DNA from: Legionella quinlivanii
Lineage (GTDB): Bacteria; Pseudomonadota; Gammaproteobacteria; Legionellales; Legionellaceae
NCBI RefSeq assembly: GCF_003265995.1
Contig: NZ_MVJN01000006.1
Coordinates: forward strand, 62,001-126,000
Length of the DNA: 64,000 nt
Direction: 5' to 3'
Each line of letters starts with the position of its first letter. Positions within the stretch are counted from its first letter, which is position 1. A program made the position numbers and the translations under genes. Shown piece after piece: positions 54,664 through 64,000 of this stretch. The notes under the pieces were generated by a model that ran no database searches, was not told the DNA's origin, and saw nothing but the letters and a program-made list of their open reading frames with translations.

Positions 54664-56538
54664 TTACGCAGACAGAAGCAATTTGTTAACACGACTCACA
54701 AAATCTGCGGGATTATCCAATTGCCCACCTTCTGCCAGTACTGCCTGTTCAAAGAGAACGGTGACCCATTCACCAAATTGCGAGTCATCCTCAATACCAT
54801 GTAAACGCTTAATCAGTGCATGTTGAGGATTAATTTCAAATACTGGCTTAGATTCAGGAACCTGCTGTCCAGCAGCTTGCAGAATTCTTTGCATTTCCAA
54901 TCCCATATCTTGCTCGTCAGCAACAATACATGCCGGTGAGTCTGTTAAACGATGCGTTAGAACAACCTCTTTAACTTTATCGCCAAGAATATCCTGGATT
55001 TGCTTAAGCATGGGGTTTAAAGACTCTTCTTCTTTTTTGGCCTCTTCTGAATTAGTATCTTCAACATCCAGATCGATTTTACCCTTGCTTATCGATTGCA
55101 GTTTCTTACCATCAAACTCACTAAGATAACCAACCAGCCATTCATCAATTCGATCACTGAGCAGTAATACTTCAACACCTTTCTTTCTGAATATTTCAAG
55201 ATGAGGACTGTGTTTTGCAGCGTTATAGCTGGATGCAGTGATATAATAAATTTTATCCTGTCCTTCTTTCATACGTGAAACATAATCGGCCAGCGTTACA
55301 TCTTGTTTTTCAGAATTGGTATGCGTACTGGTAAAGCGTAAAAGTTTGGCAATTGCTTCCCGATTTACGAAATCTTCAATAGGCCCTTCTTTTAACACCT
55401 GCCCAAACTCATTCCAGAACTTTTGATATTTTTCCGGTTCCTGTTCTGCCAGTTTTTCAAGCATCCCTAATATTCGTTTAGCGCAGGCGGCACGAATCGA
55501 ATCAACCTGCTTATTATCCTGAAGAATTTCCCGGGAAATATTTAAAGGTAAATCACTGGCATCAATAATCCCTTTAACAAAACGCAGATAGCGGGGTAAA
55601 AATTGTGCTGCGTCATCTAAAATAAATACCCGTTTAACATATAACTTCAAACCATGCTTGGTTTCCTGTTGCCACAAATCATAAGGGGCATGTGAAGGAA
55701 TATAGAGCAGGCTGATATAATTATTTTTGCCTTCCACATGATTGTGGGACCAAATCAATGGTTCCTGAAAATCATGAGAAATATGCTTGTAGAGTGTTTT
55801 ATACTCGTCTTCACTGATTTCTGATTTTTGCAAGGTCCACAAAGCCGTTGCTTTATTTACCGTTTCAAAGTCAGATGATTCTTTATTCTCGTCATCTGCT
55901 TTTTTCATTGCGATAGGCCAGCAAATATGATCTGAATATTTGGTAATAATACTGCGAATACGCCAATCACTCGCGAACTCCAAATCTTCCTCTTTAAGAT
56001 GAAGTGTAATTTCAGTACCATGATGCGCTTTGTTTTCCTGGGCAATTGTAAATTCACCATCACCGGTGGATTCCCAGACAATTCCATCTTCAGCAGATAA
56101 ACCAGCACGACGGCTTTTTACAGTAACTTTGTCCGCTACAATAAATGCAGAATAAAATCCAACCCCGAACTGACCAATCAGATGAGAATCCTTCGCTTTT
56201 TCACCTGTTAATTGACTTAAGAACTCCTTGGTTCCAGACTTGGCGATCGTACCCAGATTACTGACCGCTTCATCCCAGCTCATGCCAATTCCATTATCTT
56301 TAATTGTAATGGTTTTTAATTTTTCATTACAATCAATAGTAATCTTGAGATCTGAATCCCCTTCATACAGAGAAGCATCAGATAATGCCAGGAAGCGTAA
56401 TTTATCCAGTGCATCCGAGGCATTGGAAATTAATTCCCGTAGAAAGATTTCCTTGTTGGAATATAATGAATGAATCACTATATTCAGCATTTGCTTCACT
56501 TCGGTTTGAAACCCCATTGTCTGCTGCTTGCTCGCCAT
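54664..56538 (-). CDS. htpG: Chaperone HtpG (bacterial Hsp90)
   Basis: 624 residues. The N-terminal GHKL ATPase is seen in [49 protein letters not shown] and the GTEITLHL block. The middle domain has the catalytic-loop Arg ([13 protein letters not shown]), and the C-terminal dimerisation domain ends [16 protein letters not shown] without the eukaryotic MEEVD. It remodels client proteins with DnaK. It is a single gene on the minus strand; length matches E. coli (624). Confidence 0.96.
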   Translation of the reverse strand: MASKQQTMGFQTEVKQMLNIVIHSLYSNKEIFLRELISNASDALDKLRFLALSDASLYEGDSDLKITIDCNEKLKTITIKDNGIGMSWDEAVSNLGTIAKSGTKEFLSQLTGEKAKDSHLIGQFGVGFYSAFIVADKVTVKSRRAGLSAEDGIVWESTGDGEFTIAQENKAHHGTEITLHLKEEDLEFASDWRIRSIITKYSDHICWPIAMKKADDENKESSDFETVNKATALWTLQKSEISEDEYKTLYKHISHDFQEPLIWSHNHVEGKNNYISLLYIPSHAPYDLWQQETKHGLKLYVKRVFILDDAAQFLPRYLRFVKGIIDASDLPLNISREILQDNKQVDSIRAACAKRILGMLEKLAEQEPEKYQKFWNEFGQVLKEGPIEDFVNREAIAKLLRFTSTHTNSEKQDVTLADYVSRMKEGQDKIYYITASSYNAAKHSPHLEIFRKKGVEVLLLSDRIDEWLVGYLSEFDGKKLQSISKGKIDLDVEDTNSEEAKKEEESLNPMLKQIQDILGDKVKEVVLTHRLTDSPACIVADEQDMGLEMQRILQAAGQQVPESKPVFEINPQHALIKRLHGIEDDSQFGEWVTVLFEQAVLAEGGQLDNPADFVSRVNKLLLSA

Positions 56539-56698
56539 TTAAGTCACTCTCCAGCTAAGTAATGATGTGATTAATAGATTGACTAATTTCCGTACTGAGC
56601 CCTGATATCAGAACCCACACAATTTGGTAAATAGTCTATGCTGCCGGTTAATATAGGGATTGAAATTCAAATTTCAAGAGCCGAGACTCAAAGATAAG

Positions 56699-57256
56699 TT
56701 ATTTAATTGGATGCTTAACCATACCAACCCGTGGACGATGCATGAAGATGGTGATCGGCTCGCTGGTGTAAAGTACATTGCCTTCAGCATCTACAGCCTG
56801 AACAGCAATAGTATGACTGCCTCGTTTCACATCATTTAATGCAAAAATAGTTGTGGCCTGCGGATCGCCTAATGGCTCGCCATCGTAAATAATCTGTAAT
56901 AAATTTCCCTTTTTAAGCTCTGGTTTGATATCCACAATAATAGGTATATAGCCCTGATTATTTCGGATTGTTGCTTCATTCTGAGGTTGAGTTACTGCCA
57001 GATAACTGTAGCTTTCTTCCTCTTCTTCGTTTTCTTTTTCATCGGTCACGGGCTGACTTTCTGTATCGGCAGGTTGGTTGTTGGCTGGCCCGAAGGTCTG
57101 AGCTTCTGGAAGCTCTATTTTTTCAGCGCCAGGATGCGGTTTATCACTGAAATGAACATTACCATTACTATCTGTCCATTTATAAATATCAGCATGCACC
57201 GCACTTGTCGTTAAGAATATTAAAGATGAGCATAATAACAAGCCGCATTTCCGCAT
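56699..57256 (-). CDS. DUF4124 domain protein, secreted
   Basis: 185 residues from ATG 57256 (MRKCGLLLCSSLIFLTTSAV), giving a signal peptide with cleavage after VHA. DUF4124 follows: IYKWTDSNGNVHFSDKPHPG. An acidic linker (DEKENEEEEES) leads to a C-terminal beta-sandwich-like region (RGSHTIAVQAVDAEGNVLY). The open frame extends 50 codons upstream, but those codons are a translation of the palindromic repeat and are not coding. DUF4124 genes often sit next to glnA, as here, with the repeat between. Function is unknown. Confidence 0.88.
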   Translation of the reverse strand: MRKCGLLLCSSLIFLTTSAVHADIYKWTDSNGNVHFSDKPHPGAEKIELPEAQTFGPANNQPADTESQPVTDEKENEEEEESYSYLAVTQPQNEATIRNNQGYIPIIVDIKPELKKGNLLQIIYDGEPLGDPQATTIFALNDVKRGSHTIAVQAVDAEGNVLYTSEPITIFMHRPRVGMVKHPIK

Positions 57257-57291
57257 AGTGGTTCCCTTTAATATGCTTGAACCAGGCCTCG

Positions 57292-57425
57292 GCTCACTGC
57301 CCATTAAGTTAAGTAATTTGGTCATTCCCGCGAAGGCGGGAATCCATTCCTCAATTGGCATTTTAGCTCGCTCAGAGATGGGTCCCCGCCTTCGCGGGGA
57401 AGACATTGATTATACAACTGAGCTT
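57292..57425. repeat. REP/MITE-like palindromic element between glnA and the DUF4124 gene
   Basis: Begins GCTCACTGCCCATTAAGTTA, then ATTCCCGCGAAGGCGGGAAT (57324-57343, itself a hairpin with a GAAG loop), and on the right a matching GTCCCCGCCTTCGCGGGGAA (57382-57401). Order and wording match the element at 18221-18367. It fills almost all of 57257-57448. Read through on the minus strand it gives the MSSPRRRGPI-type peptide often mis-annotated in bacterial genomes. Confidence 0.82.
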
Positions 57426-57448
57426 ACCTGCAGGCCTGATAACTAAGC

Positions 57449-58858
57449 TTAGAGACTATAATAAAGCTCAAACTCAAATGGATGTACCAGGCTTCTGACC
57501 AGAGCTATCTCAGCTTCTCTCAGGGCGATGTAGCTTTCAATAAAGTCCTTGCTAAATACATCACCTTGCAACAGGAACTCCTGGTCTGATCTCAGATGAC
57601 GAATTGCATCTTCAAGAGATGCGCATACAGTTGGCACATCAACCAGCTCTTCTGGAGGCAAATCATACAAATCTTTATCCATTGGTTGCCCTGGATGTAT
57701 TTTATTCTGAATACCATCCAGACCAGCCATCATCATTGCAGAGAAAGCAAGATAAGGGTTAGCCGTTGGATCAGGGAAGCGTACTTCAATACGACGCCCT
57801 TTTGGATTGCTGACATGAGGTATACGAATAGCTGCCGAGCGATTTCTGGCTGAATAAGCTAATAACACAGGGGCTTCGAAACCGGGAACCAGTCGTTTAT
57901 AACTGTTGGTAGCCGGATTGGTAAACGCGTTCAGCGCACGGGCATGTTTGATTATACCGCCGATATAATATAAAGCGGTTTCAGACAAACCTGCATACTT
58001 ATCTCCGGTAAACAGATTTACACCGTCTTTGGCCAAAGACTGGTGGCAGTGCATGCCATTGCCATTATCACCTACCAGCGGCTTGGGCATAAAGGTTGCG
58101 GTCTTGCCATAGTTATGTGCTACATTCTGGATTACATACTTCAGAGTTTGCATCTGATCCGCTTTGTGGACCAGAGTGTCATAACGCGTTGCGACCTCGC
58201 ACTGGTTTCCAGTGGCCACCTCATGATGATGCGCCTCAACAGGAATACCCAGCGACTCAAGGGTAAGACAAATGGCCGAGCGGATATCCTGGGAAGAATC
58301 CACAGGAGGAACGGGGAAATAGCCGCCTTTAACTGAAGGTCTGTGGCCAATATTGCCGCCTTCAAATACTTTGTCCGAGTTCCAATGGGCCTCATCCGAG
58401 TCAATGGAATAAAACGCACCATTAATACTGGTTTTCCAACGCACGTCATCAAAAAGGAAGAATTCGGGTTCGGGGCCAAAATAGGCAGTATCGGCAATTC
58501 CTGTGGATTTTAGATAAGCCTCGGCTCTTTGCGCCAAAGAACGGGGATCACGGTCATATCCCATCATCGTAAGGGGGTCGACCACATTACAGCGAATAAT
58601 TAATGTGTTATCCTGATAAAAAGGATCAAGTAGAATGTTGCTGCAATCAGGTACCAAAGCCAAATCAGACTGATGTATTTTCTGCCATCCTTTAATGGAG
58701 GAGCCATCAATCATTTTGCCATTTTCCAGAAAATCATCATCAATTGAAGAAACAGGGATACTGATGTGCTGCTCTTTCCCGATTGTATCTGTAAAGCGCA
58801 GATCAACAAATTTTGCTTCATGTTCCTTAATTGCATCAAACACTGCTTTCTTACTCAT
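57449..58858 (-). CDS. glnA: Glutamine synthetase type I
   Basis: 469 residues, a GS-I-beta subunit that forms dodecamers and makes glutamine from glutamate and ammonia. Motifs are [58 protein letters not shown], and the active-site flap in [20 protein letters not shown]. The Tyr of DLYDLPPEE is the adenylylation site, so GlnE control is expected. I start at [17 protein letters not shown] (GGAG eight bases upstream) rather than four codons earlier. It is divergent from lspF. Confidence 0.96.
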   Translation of the reverse strand: MSKKAVFDAIKEHEAKFVDLRFTDTIGKEQHISIPVSSIDDDFLENGKMIDGSSIKGWQKIHQSDLALVPDCSNILLDPFYQDNTLIIRCNVVDPLTMMGYDRDPRSLAQRAEAYLKSTGIADTAYFGPEPEFFLFDDVRWKTSINGAFYSIDSDEAHWNSDKVFEGGNIGHRPSVKGGYFPVPPVDSSQDIRSAICLTLESLGIPVEAHHHEVATGNQCEVATRYDTLVHKADQMQTLKYVIQNVAHNYGKTATFMPKPLVGDNGNGMHCHQSLAKDGVNLFTGDKYAGLSETALYYIGGIIKHARALNAFTNPATNSYKRLVPGFEAPVLLAYSARNRSAAIRIPHVSNPKGRRIEVRFPDPTANPYLAFSAMMMAGLDGIQNKIHPGQPMDKDLYDLPPEELVDVPTVCASLEDAIRHLRSDQEFLLQGDVFSKDFIESYIALREAEIALVRSLVHPFEFELYYSL

Positions 58859-58955
58859 TGTTTTCTCCAAGATAACCCGCTATAAAGTGTAACCCAAGTG
58901 ACAGATTAAAACTAATAGATTAAACTCGTCAAAAGCAATTGAATGCAAAATAGTT

Positions 58956-60152
58956 ATGGCCGCCTATCAATATCTGGCATTAAATAAATCAGGCTCAAAC
59001 GCCAAAGGAGTTATTGAGGCTGATTCTGAACGTCAAGCCCGACAGCTTTTACGCGAAAAAGGTTTAATACCCACACAAATCAAAGCGGTACACAAACAGC
59101 AAACACATGTTAAGGGGCGACTTTCAGCGCAGGATTTGTCCTTGTTAACTCGCCAGTTAGCCACCCTGCTAGCCGCCGGAATCCCTGTTGAAGAATCCTT
59201 GCAGGGGGTCAGCGAGCAAACCGAAAAGGACAAGGCCAGAGAGTTGGTGATTGGTGTACGGGCGAAAGTCCTCGAAGGCTATTCACTGGCGCAGGCTTTG
59301 GGCGAATTCCCTAACGCCTTCCCTGAATTATACAGAGCAACCGTAGGCGCTGGAGAACAAACCGGCCGCCTGGATATGGTGCTTGAGAAACTGGCAGACT
59401 ATACTGAAAACCAGCAGGAAACCCGGCAAAAGATCCTGCAGGCTTTAATCTACCCTTCGCTTATGATTATCGTTTCTACTGCAATCATCAGCTTCCTTTT
59501 AGCCTTCGTTGTTCCCAAAATTATTGAAGTATTCACCAGCAGCGGCCAAACGCTGCCCGAAATGACGAAACTTCTAATCATCTTAAGTGATTTCATCAAG
59601 CATTATGGTCTTTATGTGGTTGGCTCCATCGTCCTTTTAATTGTTGGATTCAGGCGCAGCCTGAGAAATATCAAAATTAAAACCGGATGGCACAAACTAC
59701 TGCTACGATTACCAGTCATATCCTATCTAAGCCGCTCGGTCAACGTAGCACGCTATATCCACACATTTGGAATCCTTTTCGCTGCAGGAGTGAGCGTACT
59801 TGAAACCATGCGTGTTTCAGCAAGCCTTATTACCAATCTGGTCATGCGCCAGGCCTTTGATGTGGCAGCTACTCGCGTACGTGAAGGTACATCTATCAGC
59901 CATGCCTTGAAAGAAACCGGCTTTTTAAATCCAATGGCAATTCATCTGATTGCGAGTGGTGAAAAAAGTGGACAGATTGCTACCATGATGGAGCGCGCCG
60001 CCTCCCATATGGATGCCGAGGTTCGTCGACTCATTGACACAGCTCTCACCTTGCTTGAACCCCTGGTAATTTTAATGATGGGAGCTGTCGTTTTATTCAT
60101 CGTTCTTGCCACTTTACTTCCTATATTTTCAATGGAGCAACTAGTGAGTTAG
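58956..60152 (+). CDS. lspF: Type II secretion inner-membrane protein F
   Basis: 398 residues of the GspF/PilC family, with two T2SSF domains (about 60-190 and 270-390) and three membrane helices. Typical text is AYQYLALNKSGSNAKGVIEA at the start, DLSLLTRQLATLLAAGIPVE, then VGAGEQTGRLDMVLEKLADY and the second-domain ASGEKSGQIATMMERAASHM. It belongs to the inner-membrane assembly platform that drives the pseudopilus. It is the first gene of lspFGHIJK, 74 bases before lspG. In Legionella this system secretes degradative enzymes and supports intracellular growth. Confidence 0.93.
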   Translation: MAAYQYLALNKSGSNAKGVIEADSERQARQLLREKGLIPTQIKAVHKQQTHVKGRLSAQDLSLLTRQLATLLAAGIPVEESLQGVSEQTEKDKARELVIGVRAKVLEGYSLAQALGEFPNAFPELYRATVGAGEQTGRLDMVLEKLADYTENQQETRQKILQALIYPSLMIIVSTAIISFLLAFVVPKIIEVFTSSGQTLPEMTKLLIILSDFIKHYGLYVVGSIVLLIVGFRRSLRNIKIKTGWHKLLLRLPVISYLSRSVNVARYIHTFGILFAAGVSVLETMRVSASLITNLVMRQAFDVAATRVREGTSISHALKETGFLNPMAIHLIASGEKSGQIATMMERAASHMDAEVRRLIDTALTLLEPLVILMMGAVVLFIVLATLLPIFSMEQLVS

Positions 60153-60226
60153 GCTAAGTCGTCTTGCTGTAGCCAGAACCGTTTTCATTACGTTATAATC
60201 AAATTCAGACATTACCAGGAGCAGGT

Positions 60227-60646
60227 ATGAAATTTCAAAAAGGGTTTTCTTTGATTGAAATTATGGTTGTAGTGGTCATTTTGGGTATTCTCGCCTCTAT
60301 TGTGGTTCCCAAAATCATCAGCAGACCGGATGAAGCCCGTGTCGTTAAAGCAAAGCAGGATGTTCTCGCCATACAAAACGCGCTCGATCTATACAAGCTC
60401 GATAATGGGTTTTATCCCAGTACGGATCAGGGACTTTTAGCATTAGTTGAAAAACCAACAACCAGTCCAACACCTCGTGACTGGAAGCAATACCTCAAAT
60501 CGCTGCCCAAAGATCCCTGGGGACGTGACTATCTTTATCTGAATCCGGGCGAGCACAGCGATGTGGATGTCTTTACCCTGGGTGCTGAAGGTCAGCCCGG
60601 CGGCACAGGAATCAATGCCGAAATTGGAAACTGGGATGCCAAATGA
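60227..60646 (+). CDS. lspG: Type II secretion major pseudopilin G
   Basis: 139 residues. The prepilin leader is MKFQKG, cut by the prepilin peptidase before FSLIEIMVVVVILGILASIV, with Glu at +5 (residue 11). The GspG signature SRPDEARVVKAKQDVLAIQNAL and the C-terminal calcium-site region PWGRDYLYLNPGEHSD are clear. It forms the pseudopilus shaft. AGGAGCAGG precedes the ATG. It overlaps lspH by 11 bases. Confidence 0.95.
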   Translation: MKFQKGFSLIEIMVVVVILGILASIVVPKIISRPDEARVVKAKQDVLAIQNALDLYKLDNGFYPSTDQGLLALVEKPTTSPTPRDWKQYLKSLPKDPWGRDYLYLNPGEHSDVDVFTLGAEGQPGGTGINAEIGNWDAK

Positions 60647-61118
60647 ACGAGGATTTACATTAATTGAAATACTGGTGGTCATTTTAATTGTTGGAATCGC
60701 CGCCAGTGTTACCCTTCTTGCTTTTGGTGATTTCGGAGCCAGTCGACGAGTTCAACTCAGTGCAGAGCAATTTGTAAACTATATTAAACTCGTTCAGCAG
60801 CGTGCCATTCTGGAAATGAATACCCTGGGAATTAATGTTAACAAGGAAGGATATGGCACCTATCGTTTTGTTGAGGCAAAAACCTGGGAGCCTATGCCGG
60901 GGAAAGGTCTTTTTCATTGGCAAACCTTCCCTAAGAATATTCTGGTCACACTCAAAACCACTATTAAAAATAATACTAAACTCCCTGATATTATTATTAA
61001 TCCCACGGGGAATATGTCTGCTTTCACGCTCAGTTTTGGCACAGAAACTAATCCTGAACAACTGAATGTTATTGGCCAGCATGATGGGGAAGTTTTCATT
61101 AAATCCGGAAAAAAATGA
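60636..61118 (+). CDS. lspH: Type II secretion minor pseudopilin H
   Basis: 160 residues from ATG 60636 (MPNERG, cut before FTLIEILVVILIVGIAA; Glu at +5). The upstream in-frame Met at 60561 lies inside lspG and is not needed. The C-terminal beta-rich domain includes GFGTETNPEQLN-like text (SFGTETNPEQLNVIGQHDGE). Position between G and I supports GspH. It overlaps lspG by 11 bases and lspI by four. Confidence 0.9.
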   Translation: MPNERGFTLIEILVVILIVGIAASVTLLAFGDFGASRRVQLSAEQFVNYIKLVQQRAILEMNTLGINVNKEGYGTYRFVEAKTWEPMPGKGLFHWQTFPKNILVTLKTTIKNNTKLPDIIINPTGNMSAFTLSFGTETNPEQLNVIGQHDGEVFIKSGKK

Positions 61119-61501
61119 AATTAAAGGTCAGAAAAACAGTTCAGGCTTTTACCTTAATAGAAGTTCTGCTTGCTCTTGCAGTTATTGCCATAGCACTAAC
61201 TGCACTGGTGAAGGCCACCGCTCAGGATGTTGCTCATACTCAGCGCCTTAAGGAGAAAATGATTACACAATGGATTAGTACTCAGGGAGCAGCAATGGTA
61301 CAGCTGGGGCTATTATCAGTAACAACGACCCAGGAAGTTACGCAGATAACCACGATGTTTGGCCAGCGCTGGTATTGGCGTGTAAAACTCGTCCAGACGC
61401 CCATTAAATCCTTGCAGCAATTAATTATTACTACCAGTAAAAATCAGGCAGGACCGTTTACAGATCCGGTAATCGCATTCAGGTACCGTCATGCGAGTTA
61501 A
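61115..61501 (+). CDS. lspI: Type II secretion minor pseudopilin I
   Basis: 128 residues. The leader MKLKVRKTVQA precedes FTLIEVLLALAVIAIALTAL with Glu at +5. The residue before the cut is Ala instead of the usual Gly, a permitted but uncommon choice. The GspI domain follows with MITQWISTQGAAMVQLGL and RWYWRVKLVQTP. It forms the pseudopilus tip complex with J and K. Its start overlaps the lspH stop (ATGA). Confidence 0.92.
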   Translation: MKLKVRKTVQAFTLIEVLLALAVIAIALTALVKATAQDVAHTQRLKEKMITQWISTQGAAMVQLGLLSVTTTQEVTQITTMFGQRWYWRVKLVQTPIKSLQQLIITTSKNQAGPFTDPVIAFRYRHAS

Positions 61502-62111
61502 TAAGGGATTCACGCTGATTGAAATTTTGATTGCTTTAGCTGTGTTTGCCATTATGGCCACCCTGACCTCTTCCGCAATGTATTACGCATTTAATACTCG
61601 TAGCCGCGTCACTGAACAGGCTGAACGTCTGGTTGATTTGCAAATGGCTATTATTATGATTGAACGGGATACTGAGCAAATAACCAGTCGTCCTGTCCGG
61701 GGAAACGAAATGCGTTTGTTCCCCGCGTTTACTGGCCAACCGTTATATCTTGAGTTTACTCGTGGAGGATTAACCAATCCTTACAGTGTTGAGAAGAAAA
61801 GCAGTTTGAGACGGATTGCCTGGCTTTGTAAAGGGGATAAGTTAATCAGACGAAGCTGGGATGCTCTGGATGCTGTCAATCGCAATAATTATCATGATAA
61901 AACCTTGCTGGAAAATATAAAAAACTGCAAATTTGCCTATCTCGATCAAAACCTGCAGGTTTTACCAGAGTGGCGGGAGTCCAGTGTCTCCAGCCCTGGA
62001 AATACACCAACCTTACCGAAAGCAGTCCAACTTAAAATTGAACTTGGCGATTGGGGAACTGCCACCTTTTTATTTATTCTGCCGGAAGGACTCTATGCAA
62101 AAATTGTCTGA
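61491..62111 (+). CDS. lspJ: Type II secretion minor pseudopilin J
   Basis: 206 residues. The leader MRVNKG is cut before FTLIEILIALAVFAIMATLT (Glu at +5). GspJ text follows: QMAIIMIERDTEQITSRPVR and FTRGGLTNPYSVEKKSSLRR. It is a tip pseudopilin pairing with I and K. It begins 11 bases inside lspI and ends 17 bases inside lspK. Confidence 0.93.
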   Translation: MRVNKGFTLIEILIALAVFAIMATLTSSAMYYAFNTRSRVTEQAERLVDLQMAIIMIERDTEQITSRPVRGNEMRLFPAFTGQPLYLEFTRGGLTNPYSVEKKSSLRRIAWLCKGDKLIRRSWDALDAVNRNNYHDKTLLENIKNCKFAYLDQNLQVLPEWRESSVSSPGNTPTLPKAVQLKIELGDWGTATFLFILPEGLYAKIV

Positions 62112-63075
62112 TTCCTCAATGCAAGTGACGCATGAGAAGTCCTCTCTCCTGAATCGGGGAAGTGCACTTATTTCGGCCTTGTTTATTATGACGCTGGTGG
62201 CAATTGCCGCTACCGCCATGAGCAGCCGGCTGCAACTGGATATCTACCATACCCGCATCGCCATTCAAAGTGATGATCTCTATTTAGCATCTCAGGCCGT
62301 ATCATTTTGGGCAATGGGAGAGCTAAGTAATAAATCCCGTTTGTTTTTGTCCTCTGATCCGAATGGTAAATTAATGGATTTTCCGGCGAAAATGCAGGGT
62401 CTCTATCCGAACATCCGTATTCAGGGCGGCCTTTATGATCTGCAAGGTCGGTTCAATCTGAATAATGTGGCCGATAAGCGCTACAACCTGCTTTTTTTTC
62501 ATCTTCTCAAACAAGTCTTACCCAAGCTTAAGAGGCCGCAGCGTCTGGCTATTGCCGATGCCATTTTTCAATGGATTAGCCCTTATCAGCCGGGGCGGGG
62601 TCAGGATCAGTTTGTATCCTATTATATAAAACAAAAACCGCCATACTATCCAAGCCAGCAGTTCATGACCAGTGTCACTGAGCTGCGTCTGATAAAAGGT
62701 GTGGATGCAAACACTTATCAAGCTCTGGAGCCTTATACAATAAGTTTGCCTGAAATCACGACAATCAATCTGAATACCGCTTCGCGGCCAGTACTTGCAG
62801 CTCTTGGAAACAGTTTAGACCCCGGCCAGGTTGATCAGATTATTGAGGCGCGTGGTCAAAAAGGATTTAGTGATTTGAAAAAAATCACCAAACTATTACG
62901 AAAATTTAATATACGCGCTGAACTAATCACGCTTGAAAGCGAGTTTTTCTTAAGTATTGCCAATGTAAGCAGTGAGGATTTGAATATGGTCAGTTATACC
63001 ATTTTCAAACGACAAAAAACTAAAGATGGAAAATTGACGATTAACCTGATTAGCGAAAGCATTAATAGTCTGTGA
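62095..63075 (+). CDS. lspK: Type II secretion minor pseudopilin K
   Basis: 326 residues from ATG 62095 (MQKLSDSSMQVTHEKS). The prepilin site is LLNRG before SALISALFIMTLVAIAATAM; Glu at +5 is absent, as is normal for the tip subunit K. The body has GGLYDLQGRFNLNN, the DAIFQWISPYQPGRGQDQF region and the C-terminal helix-hairpin-helix NLNTASRPVLAALGNSLDPG. The longer open frame from 61933 overlaps lspJ and is not needed. It caps the pseudopilus and limits its length. lspK ends this run; L and M are not in the window. Confidence 0.93.
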   Translation: MQKLSDSSMQVTHEKSSLLNRGSALISALFIMTLVAIAATAMSSRLQLDIYHTRIAIQSDDLYLASQAVSFWAMGELSNKSRLFLSSDPNGKLMDFPAKMQGLYPNIRIQGGLYDLQGRFNLNNVADKRYNLLFFHLLKQVLPKLKRPQRLAIADAIFQWISPYQPGRGQDQFVSYYIKQKPPYYPSQQFMTSVTELRLIKGVDANTYQALEPYTISLPEITTINLNTASRPVLAALGNSLDPGQVDQIIEARGQKGFSDLKKITKLLRKFNIRAELITLESEFFLSIANVSSEDLNMVSYTIFKRQKTKDGKLTINLISESINSL

Positions 63076-63085
63076 AACACTCCAT

Positions 63086-64000
63086 TTACTCGTCCTCTTG
63101 CCCTTCCGGAACTGGCTTTGTGTTCTTCAGAACATAATATAACTGATCGCCAGATTGCTTTTCTTCTGAGGTTAAACGAGGCTCTAATCGAGCTAATTCT
63201 TTCTTAGCCTGTTCGTTATTATTTAGCGATGCCAGCTTCAACCAGGCATAGGCTTTGGTGTTGTCCTGACCTACACCCAAACCTGCCAGATACAAATAAC
63301 CTAATTTACCTTGTGCAGTGACATTACCCTGGGCAGCGGCCTTTGTGAACCAATAAGCAGCTTGCTGGTAATCTTTATCGATACCAGTACCACTCATTAA
63401 CAGCTGTCCTAATTCCGATTGCGCCTGAGAATGGCCTTTTTCAGCAGCAAGCTGATACCAGTAAGCGGCTTTTCTGGGATCAGCTTCGATTCCCAAACCA
63501 TTCAAATATTGGTAAGCCAGATAGGCTTGAGCATTTCGATGCCCCTGAACGGCAGCTTTTGAAAACCAATAGGTGGCGGCTGTCTGATCTTCGGTGATAC
63601 CATATTTACCAGTATATAAAAGGGCAATACTGTATTCCCCTTTAGCATCGCCTTGAGATGCGGCTTTATCATACCAGTAAAAGGCTTTCTCTACATCTTT
63701 GTCTGTTCCCATTCCCATCATATACTGATAGCCGAGATTGACCTGAGCTTTCGCATAGCCTTGTTCTGCTGATTTTTTAAACCATTCAAATGCCTTGCTG
63801 TCATCGGGATTTCTTACCCCGTCACCGGTGGCATACATTAATGCTACATTTCGCTGGGCGATCGCATTGCCTTGTTCTGCAGATTTCATATACCAGTTAA
63901 AGGCTTCTTTATAATCCTGTTTCATTCCCTGCCCCGTGTCATATAAAAAGCCGAGACTTAATTGAGCCAGTGAATTATTTTTAGCAGCAGCTTTACGATA
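63086..64000 (-). CDS. Sel1-repeat (TPR-like) protein, 5' end outside window
   Basis: At least 304 residues of tandem 36-residue Sel1-like repeats, for example KAFEWFKKSAEQGYAKAQVN and AAYWFTKAAAQGNVTAQGKL, at least eight visible in an unbroken frame to the right edge. The Met at 63925 is internal: repeat text continues upstream (SLAQLSLGFLYDTGQG) to base 64000. The non-repeat C-terminus is RLTSEEKQSGDQLYYVLKNT and an acidic tail. Sel1 proteins are helical scaffolds; Legionella examples (LpnE, EnhC) affect host entry or cell-wall turnover. It converges on lspK. The N-terminus and any signal peptide are not seen. Confidence 0.88.
   Translation of the reverse strand, partial: YRKAAAKNNSLAQLSLGFLYDTGQGMKQDYKEAFNWYMKSAEQGNAIAQRNVALMYATGDGVRNPDDSKAFEWFKKSAEQGYAKAQVNLGYQYMMGMGTDKDVEKAFYWYDKAASQGDAKGEYSIALLYTGKYGITEDQTAATYWFSKAAVQGHRNAQAYLAYQYLNGLGIEADPRKAAYWYQLAAEKGHSQAQSELGQLLMSGTGIDKDYQQAAYWFTKAAAQGNVTAQGKLGYLYLAGLGVGQDNTKAYAWLKLASLNNNEQAKKELARLEPRLTSEEKQSGDQLYYVLKNTKPVPEGQEDE

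Noticed and set aside
57257-57406. 50-codon N-terminal extension of the DUF4124 protein (MSSPRRRGPI...)
   Set aside because: It is a translation of the repeat element; the signal peptide starts at 57256.
58859-58955. Sigma-54 promoter for glnA
   Set aside because: No TGGCAC-N5-TTGC pattern is visible in the glnA-lspF gap on either strand.
1-64000. tRNA, rRNA, CRISPR arrays, integrases, attachment sites
   Set aside because: I looked for cloverleaf ends, direct-repeat arrays and recombinase motifs by eye and found none; a covariance-model search could still find a small RNA.

Overview
This window looks like a stretch of chromosome from a member of the Legionellaceae. The evidence is moderate AT-richness (judged by eye, not computed), a type II secretion gene run in the Lsp order (F-G-H-I-J-K), a Sel1-repeat protein, paired GGDEF and EAL proteins, a hut pair, a POT peptide transporter, and several long proteins without recognisable domains of the kind common in Legionella. 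I cannot name the species. I saw no rRNA, tRNA, CRISPR array, integrase or transposase.

Layout. 1-5.6 kb (minus strand): a frameshifted SH3b/NlpC-P60 protein, dnaQ, rnhA, and hutU-hutH for histidine breakdown. 5.8-14 kb: a POT peptide transporter, then rsfS-rlmH-mrdA-rodA (ribosome and cell-wall elongation), rnhB on the opposite strand, and an oxidoreductase overlapping lpxB (lipid A). 14-30 kb is an accessory-like zone: CsbD and an unlisted 43-residue gene, a YbhN-type membrane protein, several orphan proteins (one with a C-terminal Cys-Cys and an acidic block), a GGDEF protein, an SDR, a KefB/YbaL-type antiporter, a 999-residue orphan, an acyltransferase and a RES-Xre toxin-antitoxin pair with a clear inverted-repeat operator. 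30-39 kb: an M13 peptidase, a CAP protein, mutH, a large MscS-type channel and the aspS-DUF502-FmdB cluster. 39.4-44.3 kb: biotin synthesis, bioBFHD divergent from bioA, with a BirA-like operator between them. 44.3-48.6 kb: a CSS-EAL phosphodiesterase with a cysteine-rich partner, coaE, zapD and an EamA transporter. 49-50.3 kb: the most striking locus, a 60-residue peptide gene with its own promoter and Shine-Dalgarno, abutting a gene of the HExxH peptide beta-hydroxylase type. This reads as a minimal RiPP-like system. 50.3-58.9 kb: PRC-barrel protein, outer-membrane protein, argE, a dicarboxylate symporter, fis, htpG, a DUF4124 protein and glnA. 58.9-63 kb: lspFGHIJK. The right edge cuts a Sel1-repeat gene.

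At least five intergenic spaces carry related palindromic repeat elements (near 14.7, 18.3, 23.7, 36.5 and 57.35 kb). A sixth, unrelated palindromic element lies near 27.5 kb. They look like small non-autonomous repeats (REP/MITE-like) and account for most of the gene-free stretches over 200 bases. Start codons were chosen by eye from Shine-Dalgarno sequences, overlaps and family lengths. All family assignments come from motif recognition, without database searches.
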